From positions 868,001 to 932,000 of the forward strand of contig NZ_CP123872.1 of NCBI RefSeq assembly GCF_031598375.1: 64,000 nucleotides of DNA, read 5' to 3'. Every line of letters starts with the position of its first letter. Position 1 is the stretch's first letter. This document shows, one piece after another, positions 17,159 to 25,411 of this stretch. The translations under genes and the position numbers were made by a program. Under the pieces are notes generated by a model, which was not told the DNA's origin, made no database searches, and was given only the letters and a program-made list of their open reading frames with translations. This DNA is from Temperatibacter marinus (GTDB lineage: Bacteria > Pseudomonadota > Alphaproteobacteria > Sphingomonadales > Kordiimonadaceae).

Positions 17159-17935
17159 ATGGACAATTATCAAATCGCAAAACGGGCACAGATCGGGGTT
17201 TTAATCCCTTCTACCAATACAGGGGTAGAATATGACTTGCAAAAGTTCATTTTAGACGGTGTTTCATGGCACCCTTCTCGGTTCTGGATTGAACTTAAAA
17301 ACTGGCAAGAAGAACAAGATAAAACAGGAGAAGGGATCGACAATGTCTTCGAACGTTTTCTCGATATGATGCGGGATGAAATTCCTATTTCTATTAGAAA
17401 TGTCCTCTCTGCAAAAATTAATCATTTGATGCTGGGCATGTCTGCAGAAACATTTTGGGGTGGGCTAGAAGGCAATATAAAATTTGAGCAGGAAATTCAG
17501 GATCAGGTGGGTGACATAGGCGTGACCACGGCCGCAGCGGCCACACGGGATGCTTTAAATTGCTTTAAGGCAAAAAACATCTCGGTGATTACCCCTTATC
17601 CCCCTGTAGGGGATGTGAATGTGCGTCGTTTCTTTAGTGATATCGGCTTCAATGTTATTCATGTGAAAGGTATGGCACGTCCAAGTGCCACGGCGATCGC
17701 AGAAACGTCCATTTCAGAAGTCCTGAGCGCTGTCCAAGAAGTAGACGGCGATAACGTGGACGCGATTGTTCAATGCGGTACAAATTTATCAACTATAGAT
17801 CTATTCCCCACATTAGAACATACCCTAAGCAAGCCTATGTTGCCGATCAATGTTGCAACAATTTGGGGCGCTCTAAGAGCCGTGGGCGTTAAAGATAAAA
17901 TCACAGGCAAAGGCCGTCTTTTAGAAGAATTTTAA
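17159..17935 (+). CDS. second maleate isomerase-like protein
   Basis: This 258-residue paralogue of 15142-15921 has LIPSTNTGVEYD, GMSAETFWGG, ITPYPPVGD and QCGTNLSTIDL. As in its paralogue the first catalytic Cys position is Ser/Ala. At the second site a Cys is present one residue earlier than expected (C-G instead of A-C). The SAETFW block shared by both proteins defines a subgroup distinct from canonical maleate isomerase. The two may form a heteromer or handle differently substituted maleates. It follows the MFS gene by 9 bp and precedes a membrane protein gene. Confidence 0.75.
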   Translation: MDNYQIAKRAQIGVLIPSTNTGVEYDLQKFILDGVSWHPSRFWIELKNWQEEQDKTGEGIDNVFERFLDMMRDEIPISIRNVLSAKINHLMLGMSAETFWGGLEGNIKFEQEIQDQVGDIGVTTAAAATRDALNCFKAKNISVITPYPPVGDVNVRRFFSDIGFNVIHVKGMARPSATAIAETSISEVLSAVQEVDGDNVDAIVQCGTNLSTIDLFPTLEHTLSKPMLPINVATIWGALRAVGVKDKITGKGRLLEEF

Positions 17936-17950
17936 AATTTGGGGACTCTT

Positions 17951-18931
17951 ATGACTTCATTATCATCTCGCGCAGATCTGCCTTGGATCTATCAGCCAAA
18001 AATTCAAGCAATCCTAGTTTTCCTCTGGATCTTAATGGAAAAAATGGTAGCCCATGTCTACTTCGTAACCCTTCTTTATACTCCAGGAATGCCATCATGG
18101 TTGCCCTTGACCATTGGAGTATCAGTCGGCTTTCTGGGCTGTGTTATGGTCTGGAAAGGTATTCACACAACGGGTAACGAAGTAAGAGAGAGCTGGTATG
18201 GTTTCATGGGCGGCTCTTTTCTATGGACTGGTTTTCTTGAAATGTGGCACCACCTGATGGGGAAATATAATGCCCAACCAGTGATTATGAAGAATGGTGA
18301 GGCTGCCTTTATCCCAAGTTTTGATCCCATGCTAGGACCCGAGGGTGGTATCTATCCTTTCTTTATGGGAGAACATGCATACTTACAATCAACTAGCATG
18401 ATGTGCCTCATCCTATTTTTCCTCATGTTTACCAATAAAGACGTACGCTGTCGGATGCTCATGTGGTTCAGAAGAATTCTTAAAATGCGTGTCGGCATGC
18501 CCACAAAAACAATGAAGCCCCAATATACACGGGTCGCTGCCACTGAATATATCTTTGTAAACTGGTTTATGTATGTTGTCATGCTGGCGGTTCTGGATGA
18601 GCGAACCTTTGGACTCAATCATCCTGTGAACTATGTTGTCTCTGCAGGCGTTACACTCTGGGCGGCCTATATTATCTGGTGTCAAACCAAACAGCGTGAA
18701 ACCGGTTTAACTATTCGGTATGCAATCGCAACTGTTGGTGTCTTTTGGTATATTCCTGAGATGACCACTCTATGGGGATGGTATAAAGAGCCTTGGGTAA
18801 ATTTCTATAATGGCTCCCCAGAGCATAATATCAATGCGCTCCTGATGCTTGCCATCATCACAGCTTATATCTGGTTATCCGTGAAATATTTTAAAACACC
18901 TATTAACCCAAAGTCAGGGCGATCGTGGTAA
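17951..18931 (+). CDS. polytopic membrane protein of unknown function
   Basis: This 326-residue protein has about seven to eight hydrophobic helices and several conserved-looking His/Trp/Glu clusters in or near membrane segments (WHHLMG, GEHAYLQS, EYIFVNWF). I start it at ATG 17951 after GGGGA; a TTG 12 bases earlier is less likely. I recognise no family. It lies between the maleate-isomerase-like and LeuC-like genes with 3 bp to the latter, so it belongs to the pathway. The His-rich intramembrane pattern could bind a metal or heme, but this is a guess. Confidence 0.65.
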   Translation: MTSLSSRADLPWIYQPKIQAILVFLWILMEKMVAHVYFVTLLYTPGMPSWLPLTIGVSVGFLGCVMVWKGIHTTGNEVRESWYGFMGGSFLWTGFLEMWHHLMGKYNAQPVIMKNGEAAFIPSFDPMLGPEGGIYPFFMGEHAYLQSTSMMCLILFFLMFTNKDVRCRMLMWFRRILKMRVGMPTKTMKPQYTRVAATEYIFVNWFMYVVMLAVLDERTFGLNHPVNYVVSAGVTLWAAYIIWCQTKQRETGLTIRYAIATVGVFWYIPEMTTLWGWYKEPWVNFYNGSPEHNINALLMLAIITAYIWLSVKYFKTPINPKSGRSW

Positions 18932-18934
18932 ACC

Positions 18935-20356
18935 ATGGCACAAACCCTTTATGATAAAATTTGGTCGGCTCATTTGGTGGATGAAGAAAAAGACGGTAGC
19001 TGCCTGCTCTATATCGATCGTCACATCATTCATGAAGTCACTTCAGCACAAGCCTTTGAAGGACTGAAGCAAGCTGGACTATCTGTTTGGCGTAAAGGCT
19101 CAATTCTTGCCACGCCTGACCATCAAGTCCCCACCACTGGGCGCGGCTTAGGACTTGAGGGGATTGAAGATACGATCGCGCGTGAACAAGTCATCACTCT
19201 TGATCAAAATTGCCGAACCAATGATATCCGTCACTTCTCTCTTAATGACCATCGCCAAGGAATTGTCCATGTTGTTGGACCAGAGCAAGGGGCGACTTTA
19301 CCTGGCATGACAGTTGTTTGCGGCGACAGTCATACATCCACCCATGGGGCTTTTGCAGCCCTCGCCCAAGGCATTGGCACAACTGAAGTCGAACATGTTT
19401 TGGCCACACAAACACTGTCCCAGAAAAAAGCGAAAACGATGCTGGTTCAGGTTGACGGCGCACTCAAACCAGGCGTCACTGCCAAAGACCTAGCCCTCTA
19501 TATTATTGGCCAAATTGGTCTTGCCGGCGGAACTGGATATGCCATTGAATATTCTGGCTCTGCAATCAGAAGCCTCTCGATGGAAGGGCGCATGACCCTT
19601 TGCAATATGTCTATAGAAGCTGGGGCGCGCACTGGAATGGTTGCTTTTGATCAAATCACAGAAGCCTATCTAAAAGATAAACCCTTTAGTCCAAAAGGGG
19701 CGCTCTGGTCAAAAGCTGTTAGCCACTGGAAAACATTAAAATCTGATTCTGACTCTCAATTTGATAAAGCCTATTTTATAGATGCCTGTGATATTGAACC
19801 GCATGTGACTTGGGGGACGAAGCCAGAGCAAGTTTTACCAATTTCAGGTTTAATACCGGATCCGGAGAATGAAACAGACTCAGTTAAGCGAGCAGATTAT
19901 ACCAGAGCTTTAACGTATATGGGGCTCAAGAAAAACAGGTCTCTGATGCATACACCAATTGATCGTGTCTTCATCGGAAGCTGCACCAATGGTCGGATCG
20001 AAGATATTCGTGCTGTCGCTCATTTTGTAAAAAATAGACGCATTGCACCGTCCATTAAAGAAGCCCTTGTTGTTCCAGGGTCTGGGCTTGTGAAAGCCCT
20101 AGCTGAGTCAGAGGGCCTCGATGTCATTCTTAAAGAAGCCGGTTTTCAGTGGCGCTTTGCAGGCTGCTCAATGTGCAATGCTATGAATCCTGATCATCTA
20201 TTACCTGAAGAACGCTGTGCCAGCACCAGCAACCGAAATTTTGAAGGTCGGCAAGGGCCTAAAGGCCGTACGCACCTTATGAGCCCCGTTATGGCCGCAG
20301 CAGCAGCGATTACAGGCAAAATTACAGACAGTCGACTGCTTGAGGAGAGAGAGTAA
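18935..20356 (+). CDS. LeuC-type hydro-lyase large subunit (aconitase superfamily)
   Basis: This 473-residue protein has the complete aconitase-superfamily large-subunit pattern: [11 protein letters not shown] and the [4Fe-4S] ligands C350 (SCTNGR), C411 and C414 (GCSMC). Overall it is most like 3-isopropylmalate dehydratase LeuC. The same architecture is used by dimethylmaleate hydratase (DmdAB) of nicotinate fermentation and by bacterial maleate/citraconate hydratases. No leuA or leuB is nearby, and it sits after two maleate-isomerase-like genes, so hydration of an alkyl-maleate to an alkyl-malate fits better than leucine synthesis. It ends overlapping the small-subunit gene by one base. 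Confidence 0.85.
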   Translation: MAQTLYDKIWSAHLVDEEKDGSCLLYIDRHIIHEVTSAQAFEGLKQAGLSVWRKGSILATPDHQVPTTGRGLGLEGIEDTIAREQVITLDQNCRTNDIRHFSLNDHRQGIVHVVGPEQGATLPGMTVVCGDSHTSTHGAFAALAQGIGTTEVEHVLATQTLSQKKAKTMLVQVDGALKPGVTAKDLALYIIGQIGLAGGTGYAIEYSGSAIRSLSMEGRMTLCNMSIEAGARTGMVAFDQITEAYLKDKPFSPKGALWSKAVSHWKTLKSDSDSQFDKAYFIDACDIEPHVTWGTKPEQVLPISGLIPDPENETDSVKRADYTRALTYMGLKKNRSLMHTPIDRVFIGSCTNGRIEDIRAVAHFVKNRRIAPSIKEALVVPGSGLVKALAESEGLDVILKEAGFQWRFAGCSMCNAMNPDHLLPEERCASTSNRNFEGRQGPKGRTHLMSPVMAAAAAITGKITDSRLLEERE

Positions 20357-20991
20357 TGGACCCTTTCATCAAGCATAAAGGCACTGTGGCTTTTATCGAT
20401 AGAGCCAATGTGGATACAGATGCCATCATGCCAAAACAATATCTGAAATCCATTAAGAAATTTGGCTACGGTGATTGGTTGTTTGATGACTGGCGATACT
20501 TAGATCCCGGCGATATCAATCGTCCCATTGAGACACGCCGAATAAATGAAGACTTCGAATTAAATAAGCCGGAATACAAAGGGGCATCCATTCTGGTTGC
20601 TCAAGAAAATTTCGGATGTGGTTCAAGCCGTGAGCACGCTGTTTGGGGATTGAGAGACTATGGTATACGCTGTGTCATAGCACCATCTTTCGCTGATATC
20701 TTCATGCAAAATTGCTTTAATAATGGCCTGCTGGCACTTGAGATAGCTCAAGAGACAGTCGACACCCTCATTCGCGCAAAAGCACCTGTTCAAATGGACA
20801 TCAATTTAGAGCAACAAACACTCACTCTAGATGAAAAAAAAGTGATCCAATTCACCATCGAAGAGAGTAGAAAATATAAGTTACTAAACGGATTGGATAC
20901 CATATCAATGACGTTACAAAAGGCTGATAAAATCAAAACCTTCGAAAAATATCATGCTGAAAAAGAGCCATGGGTTTTTATAGATTTGTAA
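20356..20991 (+). CDS. LeuD-type hydro-lyase small subunit
   Basis: This 211-residue swivelling-domain partner of the preceding protein contains NVDTDAIMPKQYL and GCGSSREHAVWGL followed by IAPSFADIFMQNC. These are the LeuD substrate-loop and core motifs. Leucine-pathway LeuD usually has EHAPWAL; here it is EHAVWGL, a small deviation near the active site. It is translationally coupled to the large subunit. The pair should form a heterodimeric [4Fe-4S] hydratase; the suggested substrate, a substituted maleate, is inferred from context. Confidence 0.85.
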   Translation: MDPFIKHKGTVAFIDRANVDTDAIMPKQYLKSIKKFGYGDWLFDDWRYLDPGDINRPIETRRINEDFELNKPEYKGASILVAQENFGCGSSREHAVWGLRDYGIRCVIAPSFADIFMQNCFNNGLLALEIAQETVDTLIRAKAPVQMDINLEQQTLTLDEKKVIQFTIEESRKYKLLNGLDTISMTLQKADKIKTFEKYHAEKEPWVFIDL

Positions 20992-21006
20992 GAAAGGAAT
21001 GAGACA

Positions 21007-21444
21007 ATGAAAAATCTAATCATAATCACACTTCTCGCATTTGGCATGACGCCAGTACTAGCGGATGAGAAGACAACAGAGCTCACCATTGTCTTTACAA
21101 ACATCTCTAAGAAAGTGAAGGGGGATGGCTACCTCTCACTTTACAATGACAAAAAAACATGGCTGAAAGAAGAAAAGGCCCTTAAATCTCTTCGAATTCC
21201 CCATGACTCAATCAAAAATGGGACAGTTACAGTCACCCTCTCATTACCCCAGGGTGAGTATGCCTTTTCTAGTTGGTTTGACAAAGATGGTGACGGCAAA
21301 ATGGATAAAAATTTCATTGGAATTCCAAAAGAGCCTGCTGGAATGGCCAATAACCAAAGACCAAGTTTTGGCCCCCCAAAATACAAAAAATCTGTCTTCA
21401 CCTTAGGGGAAGATCCGGTTACACAAACGATTAAAGTGAAATGA
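21007..21444 (+). CDS. secreted DUF2141 protein
   Basis: This 145-residue protein has an N-terminal signal peptide (about 1-19, cleaved near VLADE) and a DUF2141 domain, shown by the sequence from YAFSSWFDKDGDGKMDKN through FIGIPKEP to the GPP block. The DxDGDGKMD loop looks like a calcium-binding turn. It is the last gene of the 13-gene operon and is probably periplasmic. Its function is unknown; a role in substrate capture would be speculation. Confidence 0.85.
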   Translation: MKNLIIITLLAFGMTPVLADEKTTELTIVFTNISKKVKGDGYLSLYNDKKTWLKEEKALKSLRIPHDSIKNGTVTVTLSLPQGEYAFSSWFDKDGDGKMDKNFIGIPKEPAGMANNQRPSFGPPKYKKSVFTLGEDPVTQTIKVK

Positions 21445-21447
21445 TAG

Positions 21448-21467
21448 AAAGCGGCCTTTGCCGCTTT
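21448..21467. terminator. intrinsic terminator between convergent operons
   Basis: AAAGCGGC and GCCGCTTT form an 8-bp stem around a CTTT loop. Short T-rich tails on the plus strand and an A/T-rich flank on the other allow use from both sides. It separates the 13-gene operon from the aldehyde dehydrogenase gene. Confidence 0.8.
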
Positions 21468-21475
21468 TATATCTT

Positions 21476-22939
21476 CTAACGGCCCCCGAGCGGATCTTGG
21501 GGAGACACGCCTACGACACGCGCACCCGCGAAAAATTCAATGGATTGGCCGTGGCCTTCTTCTCCCAAGCCGGAAAGGCCCCATGCCGACCGAGGTGTAT
21601 CTTTCCCGATGCTTAACAGGCTATAGCCGTTAATTTTAACGCCACCTGTCCGCATCTCACGAGCAAAAGCAAAAGCTTGCTCCTCATTGGCGCTGTAGAC
21701 ATACCCGGCCAAACCATAAGGCGTCCCATTGGCAAGCTTTAAAGCCTCTTCCCGCGTTTCGAAACTATGGATCACTGCAACAGGGCCGAATATTTCTTCG
21801 ATTGTATCTTCTGGACGACAGCCATCAATGAGTGTGGGGGCAATGAAATATCCTTGGTTTGCCGGCCGATTGGTCATGGAAAGTGCCTTGCCACCCTTTG
21901 CCTTCAGATCATCAATGGCATTCAAAATACCATCATATTGACCCTTATGAACCATCGGCCCCATATCCGATTCCTCACTTAAACTATCGCCTAACTTTAT
22001 CTCTGCAAGAAGTTCTAAAACTCGGTCAACGAGCTTATTCTTGATTGATTTATGGACAATTAATCGACCAAGAGCCCGACACCACTGGGCGTTCAGATTT
22101 GTCAGGCCAAAGACAACCCCAAGGGCAGTTTTCTCAATATCAGCATCTTCAAAAGCGACAAGAGGATTATTACCTCCAAGCTCTAGCTGTGTTGGTTTAA
22201 AATCATCTGCACAAGCTCGTGCAATCGCTCGACCTCCAGTGAGTCCCCCAGTAAAAGAAACAGACCCGATACGGCTGTCTTGAACCATTTGCCCTCCAAT
22301 AATACGGTTGCCACAGGTTAACTGGAATGTCCCCTCTGGGAGGCCAACTTTGTCAATTGCCTTTGCCATCATAATTGCTGAATGCGGCGCCCATTCTGAG
22401 GGTTTCATTATACAGGGTGCTCCTGCAGCAAGGGCGCTCGCAATTTTATGACTTCCAATGGCTGTCGGTCCATTCCAAGGTGAAATGAGTAAAGCCACAC
22501 CCCATGGACGGCGAAAATATTCTACTGGGCCGAGCGGTCCTTCAGCAGTTTTGTCCAATCCACCTTCTCGAATATAGGAGGCTGCCATTTTGAAAACCAT
22601 CGGCGCAATTGTCGCCATTTTTCTTGTGGTTCTTAATATTGCTCCTGTGGTAATACTGTCGCTAAAGGCAATTGTATCTCTGTAGTCGGGCTGAGACAAT
22701 TCATCTGCAATCGCCTCTAATATGTCTGCTCTCTCTGTAGCAGGCGTGCGTTCCCATTCGCCCTTTTCATAAGCTTTATGCGCAGCAGCTAAAGCCTCTT
22801 CTACTTGATCAGTAGAACAAGAGAGTTGAGCTTGAATTGGCTCGCCTGTATTGGCATTACACAAGTCGCTCTGGCGGTCAATCTCAGGGACAGACTGCCC
22901 ACCAGCGATAAAATTTACAAGCTTAGGTAACTGTGTCAT
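21476..22939 (-). CDS. aldehyde dehydrogenase family protein
   Basis: This 487-residue aldehyde dehydrogenase has SPWNGP in the cofactor region, the catalytic Glu in LELGGNNP, and the nucleophile Cys in NAQWCRALGR. It is the second gene of an operon with the methylisocitrate-lyase-like enzyme (29 bp gap), controlled from the operator at 23899-23914. It is clearly different from the aldehyde dehydrogenase at 11861-13300. It probably oxidises an aldehyde released in the same pathway. The exact substrate is not deducible. Confidence 0.9.
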   Translation of the reverse strand: MTQLPKLVNFIAGGQSVPEIDRQSDLCNANTGEPIQAQLSCSTDQVEEALAAAHKAYEKGEWERTPATERADILEAIADELSQPDYRDTIAFSDSITTGAILRTTRKMATIAPMVFKMAASYIREGGLDKTAEGPLGPVEYFRRPWGVALLISPWNGPTAIGSHKIASALAAGAPCIMKPSEWAPHSAIMMAKAIDKVGLPEGTFQLTCGNRIIGGQMVQDSRIGSVSFTGGLTGGRAIARACADDFKPTQLELGGNNPLVAFEDADIEKTALGVVFGLTNLNAQWCRALGRLIVHKSIKNKLVDRVLELLAEIKLGDSLSEESDMGPMVHKGQYDGILNAIDDLKAKGGKALSMTNRPANQGYFIAPTLIDGCRPEDTIEEIFGPVAVIHSFETREEALKLANGTPYGLAGYVYSANEEQAFAFAREMRTGGVKINGYSLLSIGKDTPRSAWGLSGLGEEGHGQSIEFFAGARVVGVSPQDPLGGR

Positions 22940-22968
22940 TGGCTGTTCAATCCTTCTTTACGCTCGCT

Positions 22969-23838
22969 TTAAGGCCCATATTTTTCGGCATCTTTTATTA
23001 AGTCTGGAGCCCCTAATAAATCATTCATATACTTTAGATCGACCATTGTTTCTCGCATTTCCACAGTTTGACCCTGCTGCTTCAGATGAGCGAGAAGTCT
23101 TTCTGCGACGGGAACAAAGCCATGTAATAAGGCGGCAGGATAAAGTGCAACTTTATAGGATAATGCGGCAATGTCGTCTAACTCTTCAAGCGGAGACCCG
23201 CCCCCTTCGACTAAATTATGGACAAGAGGAATATCGCTGCCAAATGCCTTACCTATCTCTCTCATCTGAGTCACAGTTTTCGGCGCTTCAATAAACAGTA
23301 AATCAGCCCCTGCATCTTTATAAGCATGCCCCTTTTTGAGCGCTTCTTCAAACCCCAGAACGCCAAGTGCATCCGTTCGTGCAATAATTTTAGTGTCATC
23401 ATTTTGGCGCGCATCCAGCGCTGCTTTGATCTTTCCAACCATTTCTTCTGTGCTGACCACTGCTTTCCCAGCCATATGGCCGCATCGCTTGGGTAAAACT
23501 TGATCTTCCATTTGCAAAGCCGTGGCGCCCGCCCGTTCGAATGTTTTTACTGTTCGGCCTACATTAACAGCATTCCCAAAACCAGTATCCATGTCCACGA
23601 TCAACGGTATGGAAACCCTTTCTCGAATTGCCGCAACAGCATCTGCCACTTCCGTCGCTGTAACCAATCCCATATCAGGACGTCCAAAGCGTGAAAAAGC
23701 CAAGCATGCCCCTGATAAAAAGGCAGCGCTGAATCCTGCTTCTTGGACAAGGTGTGCACTCAGACCATCATAGACACCCGGGGCTTGAATAATCCCTGGA
23801 GACTCTATCATGGCAGTAAACTGTTTTCTATGGGGCAT
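22969..23838 (-). CDS. isocitrate-lyase/PEP-mutase family lyase, methylisocitrate or dimethylmalate lyase-like
   Basis: This 289-residue TIM-barrel lyase has the metal-binding V-D-M-D-T (81-85), an E-D at 111-112, and the catalytic-loop Cys in KRC119GH. The motif matches 2-methylisocitrate lyase (PrpB) and 2,3-dimethylmalate lyase. Three in-frame ATGs occur; 23838 has AGAAGG at the best spacing. With the LeuCD-type hydratase in the same regulon it could form a hydratase-lyase pair like that of nicotinate fermentation, splitting an alkyl-malate to pyruvate plus a carboxylate. No prpC or prpD lies nearby, which argues against a standard methylcitrate cycle. Confidence 0.83.
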   Translation of the reverse strand: MPHRKQFTAMIESPGIIQAPGVYDGLSAHLVQEAGFSAAFLSGACLAFSRFGRPDMGLVTATEVADAVAAIRERVSIPLIVDMDTGFGNAVNVGRTVKTFERAGATALQMEDQVLPKRCGHMAGKAVVSTEEMVGKIKAALDARQNDDTKIIARTDALGVLGFEEALKKGHAYKDAGADLLFIEAPKTVTQMREIGKAFGSDIPLVHNLVEGGGSPLEELDDIAALSYKVALYPAALLHGFVPVAERLLAHLKQQGQTVEMRETMVDLKYMNDLLGAPDLIKDAEKYGP

Positions 23839-23898
23839 GGGTTCCATCCTTCTTCTATTCTTTCTATAGCAAGACATTTACCATTGCTCAATATGTAT

Positions 23899-23914
23899 TA
23901 AAGATATATCATTA
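23899..23914. promoter_or_regulatory. GntR-type operator, site 4
   Basis: TAAAGATATATCATTA differs from the perfect palindrome by one base and is identical to site 5. It lies between the divergent lyase operon and the SDR at 23945. Confidence 0.75.
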
Positions 23915-23944
23915 ATATTATTGTATGGATGTGGGATAGAAAAA

Positions 23945-24661
23945 ATGAAACCAGCTAAGTTTCAAATTGCTTTAGTCACAGGCTCTAATAAAGGAATCGG
24001 TGAAGCTATAGCTACTGGGTTGGCAGCAGAGGGTTATACTGTTTTGATCACGTCACGTTCACTAGCAAAGGCTGTGGCAGTGGCACAGCGTCTGACCCAA
24101 GACGGCGGCAAGGCCTATGGATTTGAATTAGATGTAACAAATGAAGAGGCAGTTGATCATTTTGCTCAACAGATTTTAAACCAATTCGGTCAGGTGGATA
24201 TTTTAGTGAATAACGCAGGTATTGCCCTTGATCAATGGGTGCAGGGCCAAAATCTTGACCTCGATTATATGCGCGAAACTTTCGCTGTTAATGTGTTTGC
24301 GCCGCTTCACCTCATTCAAAAATTTCTCCCTCAGATGAAAAAACAAGCCTTTGGTCGTATTGTGAATGTTTCCAGTGAGCTTGGATCGCTGGAGACTATG
24401 GAAATGGCTGGAACTGTTGCCTATCGTTCCTCAAAAACTGCTTTAAATGCTGTAACAAAACTACTCGCTCTTGAGATTGAGGACGGAGAAGACATTCAGA
24501 TTAATGCAGCGTGCCCAGGTTGGGTGAAGACAGCGCTTGGCGGGCCGGAAGCCCCGCGAAGTCCAAAAGAGGGTGCCGACACAGCTCTCTGGCTTGCCAC
24601 TCAACCCAAAAATGGCCCCAATGGCAAGCTATTCCGCGACCGTTCTCTTTACCCTTGGTAA
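23945..24661 (+). CDS. classical short-chain dehydrogenase/reductase
   Basis: This protein is about 238 residues from the preferred ATG at 23945. It has TGSNKGIG near the N-terminus, NNAG (LVNNAGIA), the catalytic Ser in NVSSELGS, and a Y-x3-K motif in AYRSSK. It carries the ordinary NVSS block, so it is a classical SDR and not of the NYC1/NOL subtype seen elsewhere in the window. Transcribed from operator site 4 and followed after 23 bp by a membrane protein gene. Probably an NADP(H)-dependent carbonyl reductase; substrate unknown. Confidence 0.87.
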   Translation: MKPAKFQIALVTGSNKGIGEAIATGLAAEGYTVLITSRSLAKAVAVAQRLTQDGGKAYGFELDVTNEEAVDHFAQQILNQFGQVDILVNNAGIALDQWVQGQNLDLDYMRETFAVNVFAPLHLIQKFLPQMKKQAFGRIVNVSSELGSLETMEMAGTVAYRSSKTALNAVTKLLALEIEDGEDIQINAACPGWVKTALGGPEAPRSPKEGADTALWLATQPKNGPNGKLFRDRSLYPW

Positions 24662-24684
24662 CACTAACTTATTAAGAGGCCTGT

Positions 24685-25326
24685 ATGACCTATCTATTCC
24701 TCACTTTTGCAATCTTATATTTAATTTTGTTGATCCAAAGCTTTCGCTTTCTCCCCTCGTCGGCACGCGTTTGGTTTCTTCGCGCTCTCATGATATCGCT
24801 TATGTATGATAATATGGTTGTCGGGCTAGGCACTCAATTACAAGAAGCTGGCACGTTGCCCTTCTTTAGTTATGGTCGTGTCTGTCTACATGCCACAGTG
24901 TTGCCTTTCCTGTCCTTTTTCACCTTTTCGACCTTGAAAACATATAAGACCGAAAGCACTGTGTTGATGCCTCTTGGGCTGCTTTTGACAGGGGCCGCGC
25001 TCTATTACGGTGTCACTCATGAGATCATGGGCCTGACGATGGATACAAAAACTGTCTTGGGAATTACTCGCATGGTAGATAATAGCGGAATCCCACCTAT
25101 AGCAACAATTGCAACTAACTTTATCACGATTGGTGCCGCAGTGATGATTTGGCGTGCCGCCGGCAGCAAATTTCTCTTATATGGGGCAGGGTTCATCTTT
25201 ATTATCAACGGAGCCACAGCAACGCTAGAATGGGGATTTGCCGCAGGAGCCTGCGCGGAAGTCATATTCTTGCTTAGCCTCCTCAGGACAGAAAAAGCGA
25301 CTCTAACTCGAAAGACTTCTGAATAA
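24685..25326 (+). CDS. polytopic membrane protein of unknown function
   Basis: This 213-residue protein has about six to seven hydrophobic helices and short loops, with an acidic/Met-rich stretch after helix 2 (LMYDNMVVGLG). AAGAGG lies at 24674. I recognise no family. It is the second gene after the SDR at 23945 and ends before a terminator reading the other way. It shares size and helix number with 7232-7906, though I see no clear sequence match. Confidence 0.68.
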   Translation: MTYLFLTFAILYLILLIQSFRFLPSSARVWFLRALMISLMYDNMVVGLGTQLQEAGTLPFFSYGRVCLHATVLPFLSFFTFSTLKTYKTESTVLMPLGLLLTGAALYYGVTHEIMGLTMDTKTVLGITRMVDNSGIPPIATIATNFITIGAAVMIWRAAGSKFLLYGAGFIFIINGATATLEWGFAAGACAEVIFLLSLLRTEKATLTRKTSE

Positions 25327-25342
25327 ATTTTGGATGTAAAAA

Positions 25343-25368
25343 GCCTGCTACTTTAATGAGTAGCAGGC
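25343..25368 (-). terminator. intrinsic terminator for RCCR-like operon 2
   Basis: GCCTGCTACT and AGTAGCAGGC form a perfect 10-bp stem around a 6-base loop. Read on the minus strand it is followed by TTTTTA. It therefore ends the 27931-25412 operon. Confidence 0.85.
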
Positions 25369-25411
25369 ATAGCGTTCAACACAAAAAAGAACGATTAATA
25401 TAGTTTACTGC

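Noticed and set aside
18935-20991. Leucine biosynthesis leuCD
   Set aside because: The motifs are LeuCD-like, but no leuA or leuB is near and the pair is embedded in a catabolic operon under a shared operator. I kept the family name without assigning the leucine role.
22851-23294. 147-residue plus-strand frame
   Set aside because: It lies opposite the aldehyde dehydrogenase and lyase genes and has no family resemblance; it is a shadow frame.
22969-23838. Methylcitrate cycle (prpB)
   Set aside because: No prpC, prpD or acnD is nearby; partners are the aldehyde dehydrogenase and the hydratase operon. A dimethylmalate-type lyase is at least as likely.
23945-24661. Third NYC1/NOL-like chlorophyll b reductase
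   Set aside because: It carries the ordinary NVSS active-site block and LVNNAG, not the IWINNAG and N-M-x-G-x-G-S signature of the other two SDRs.
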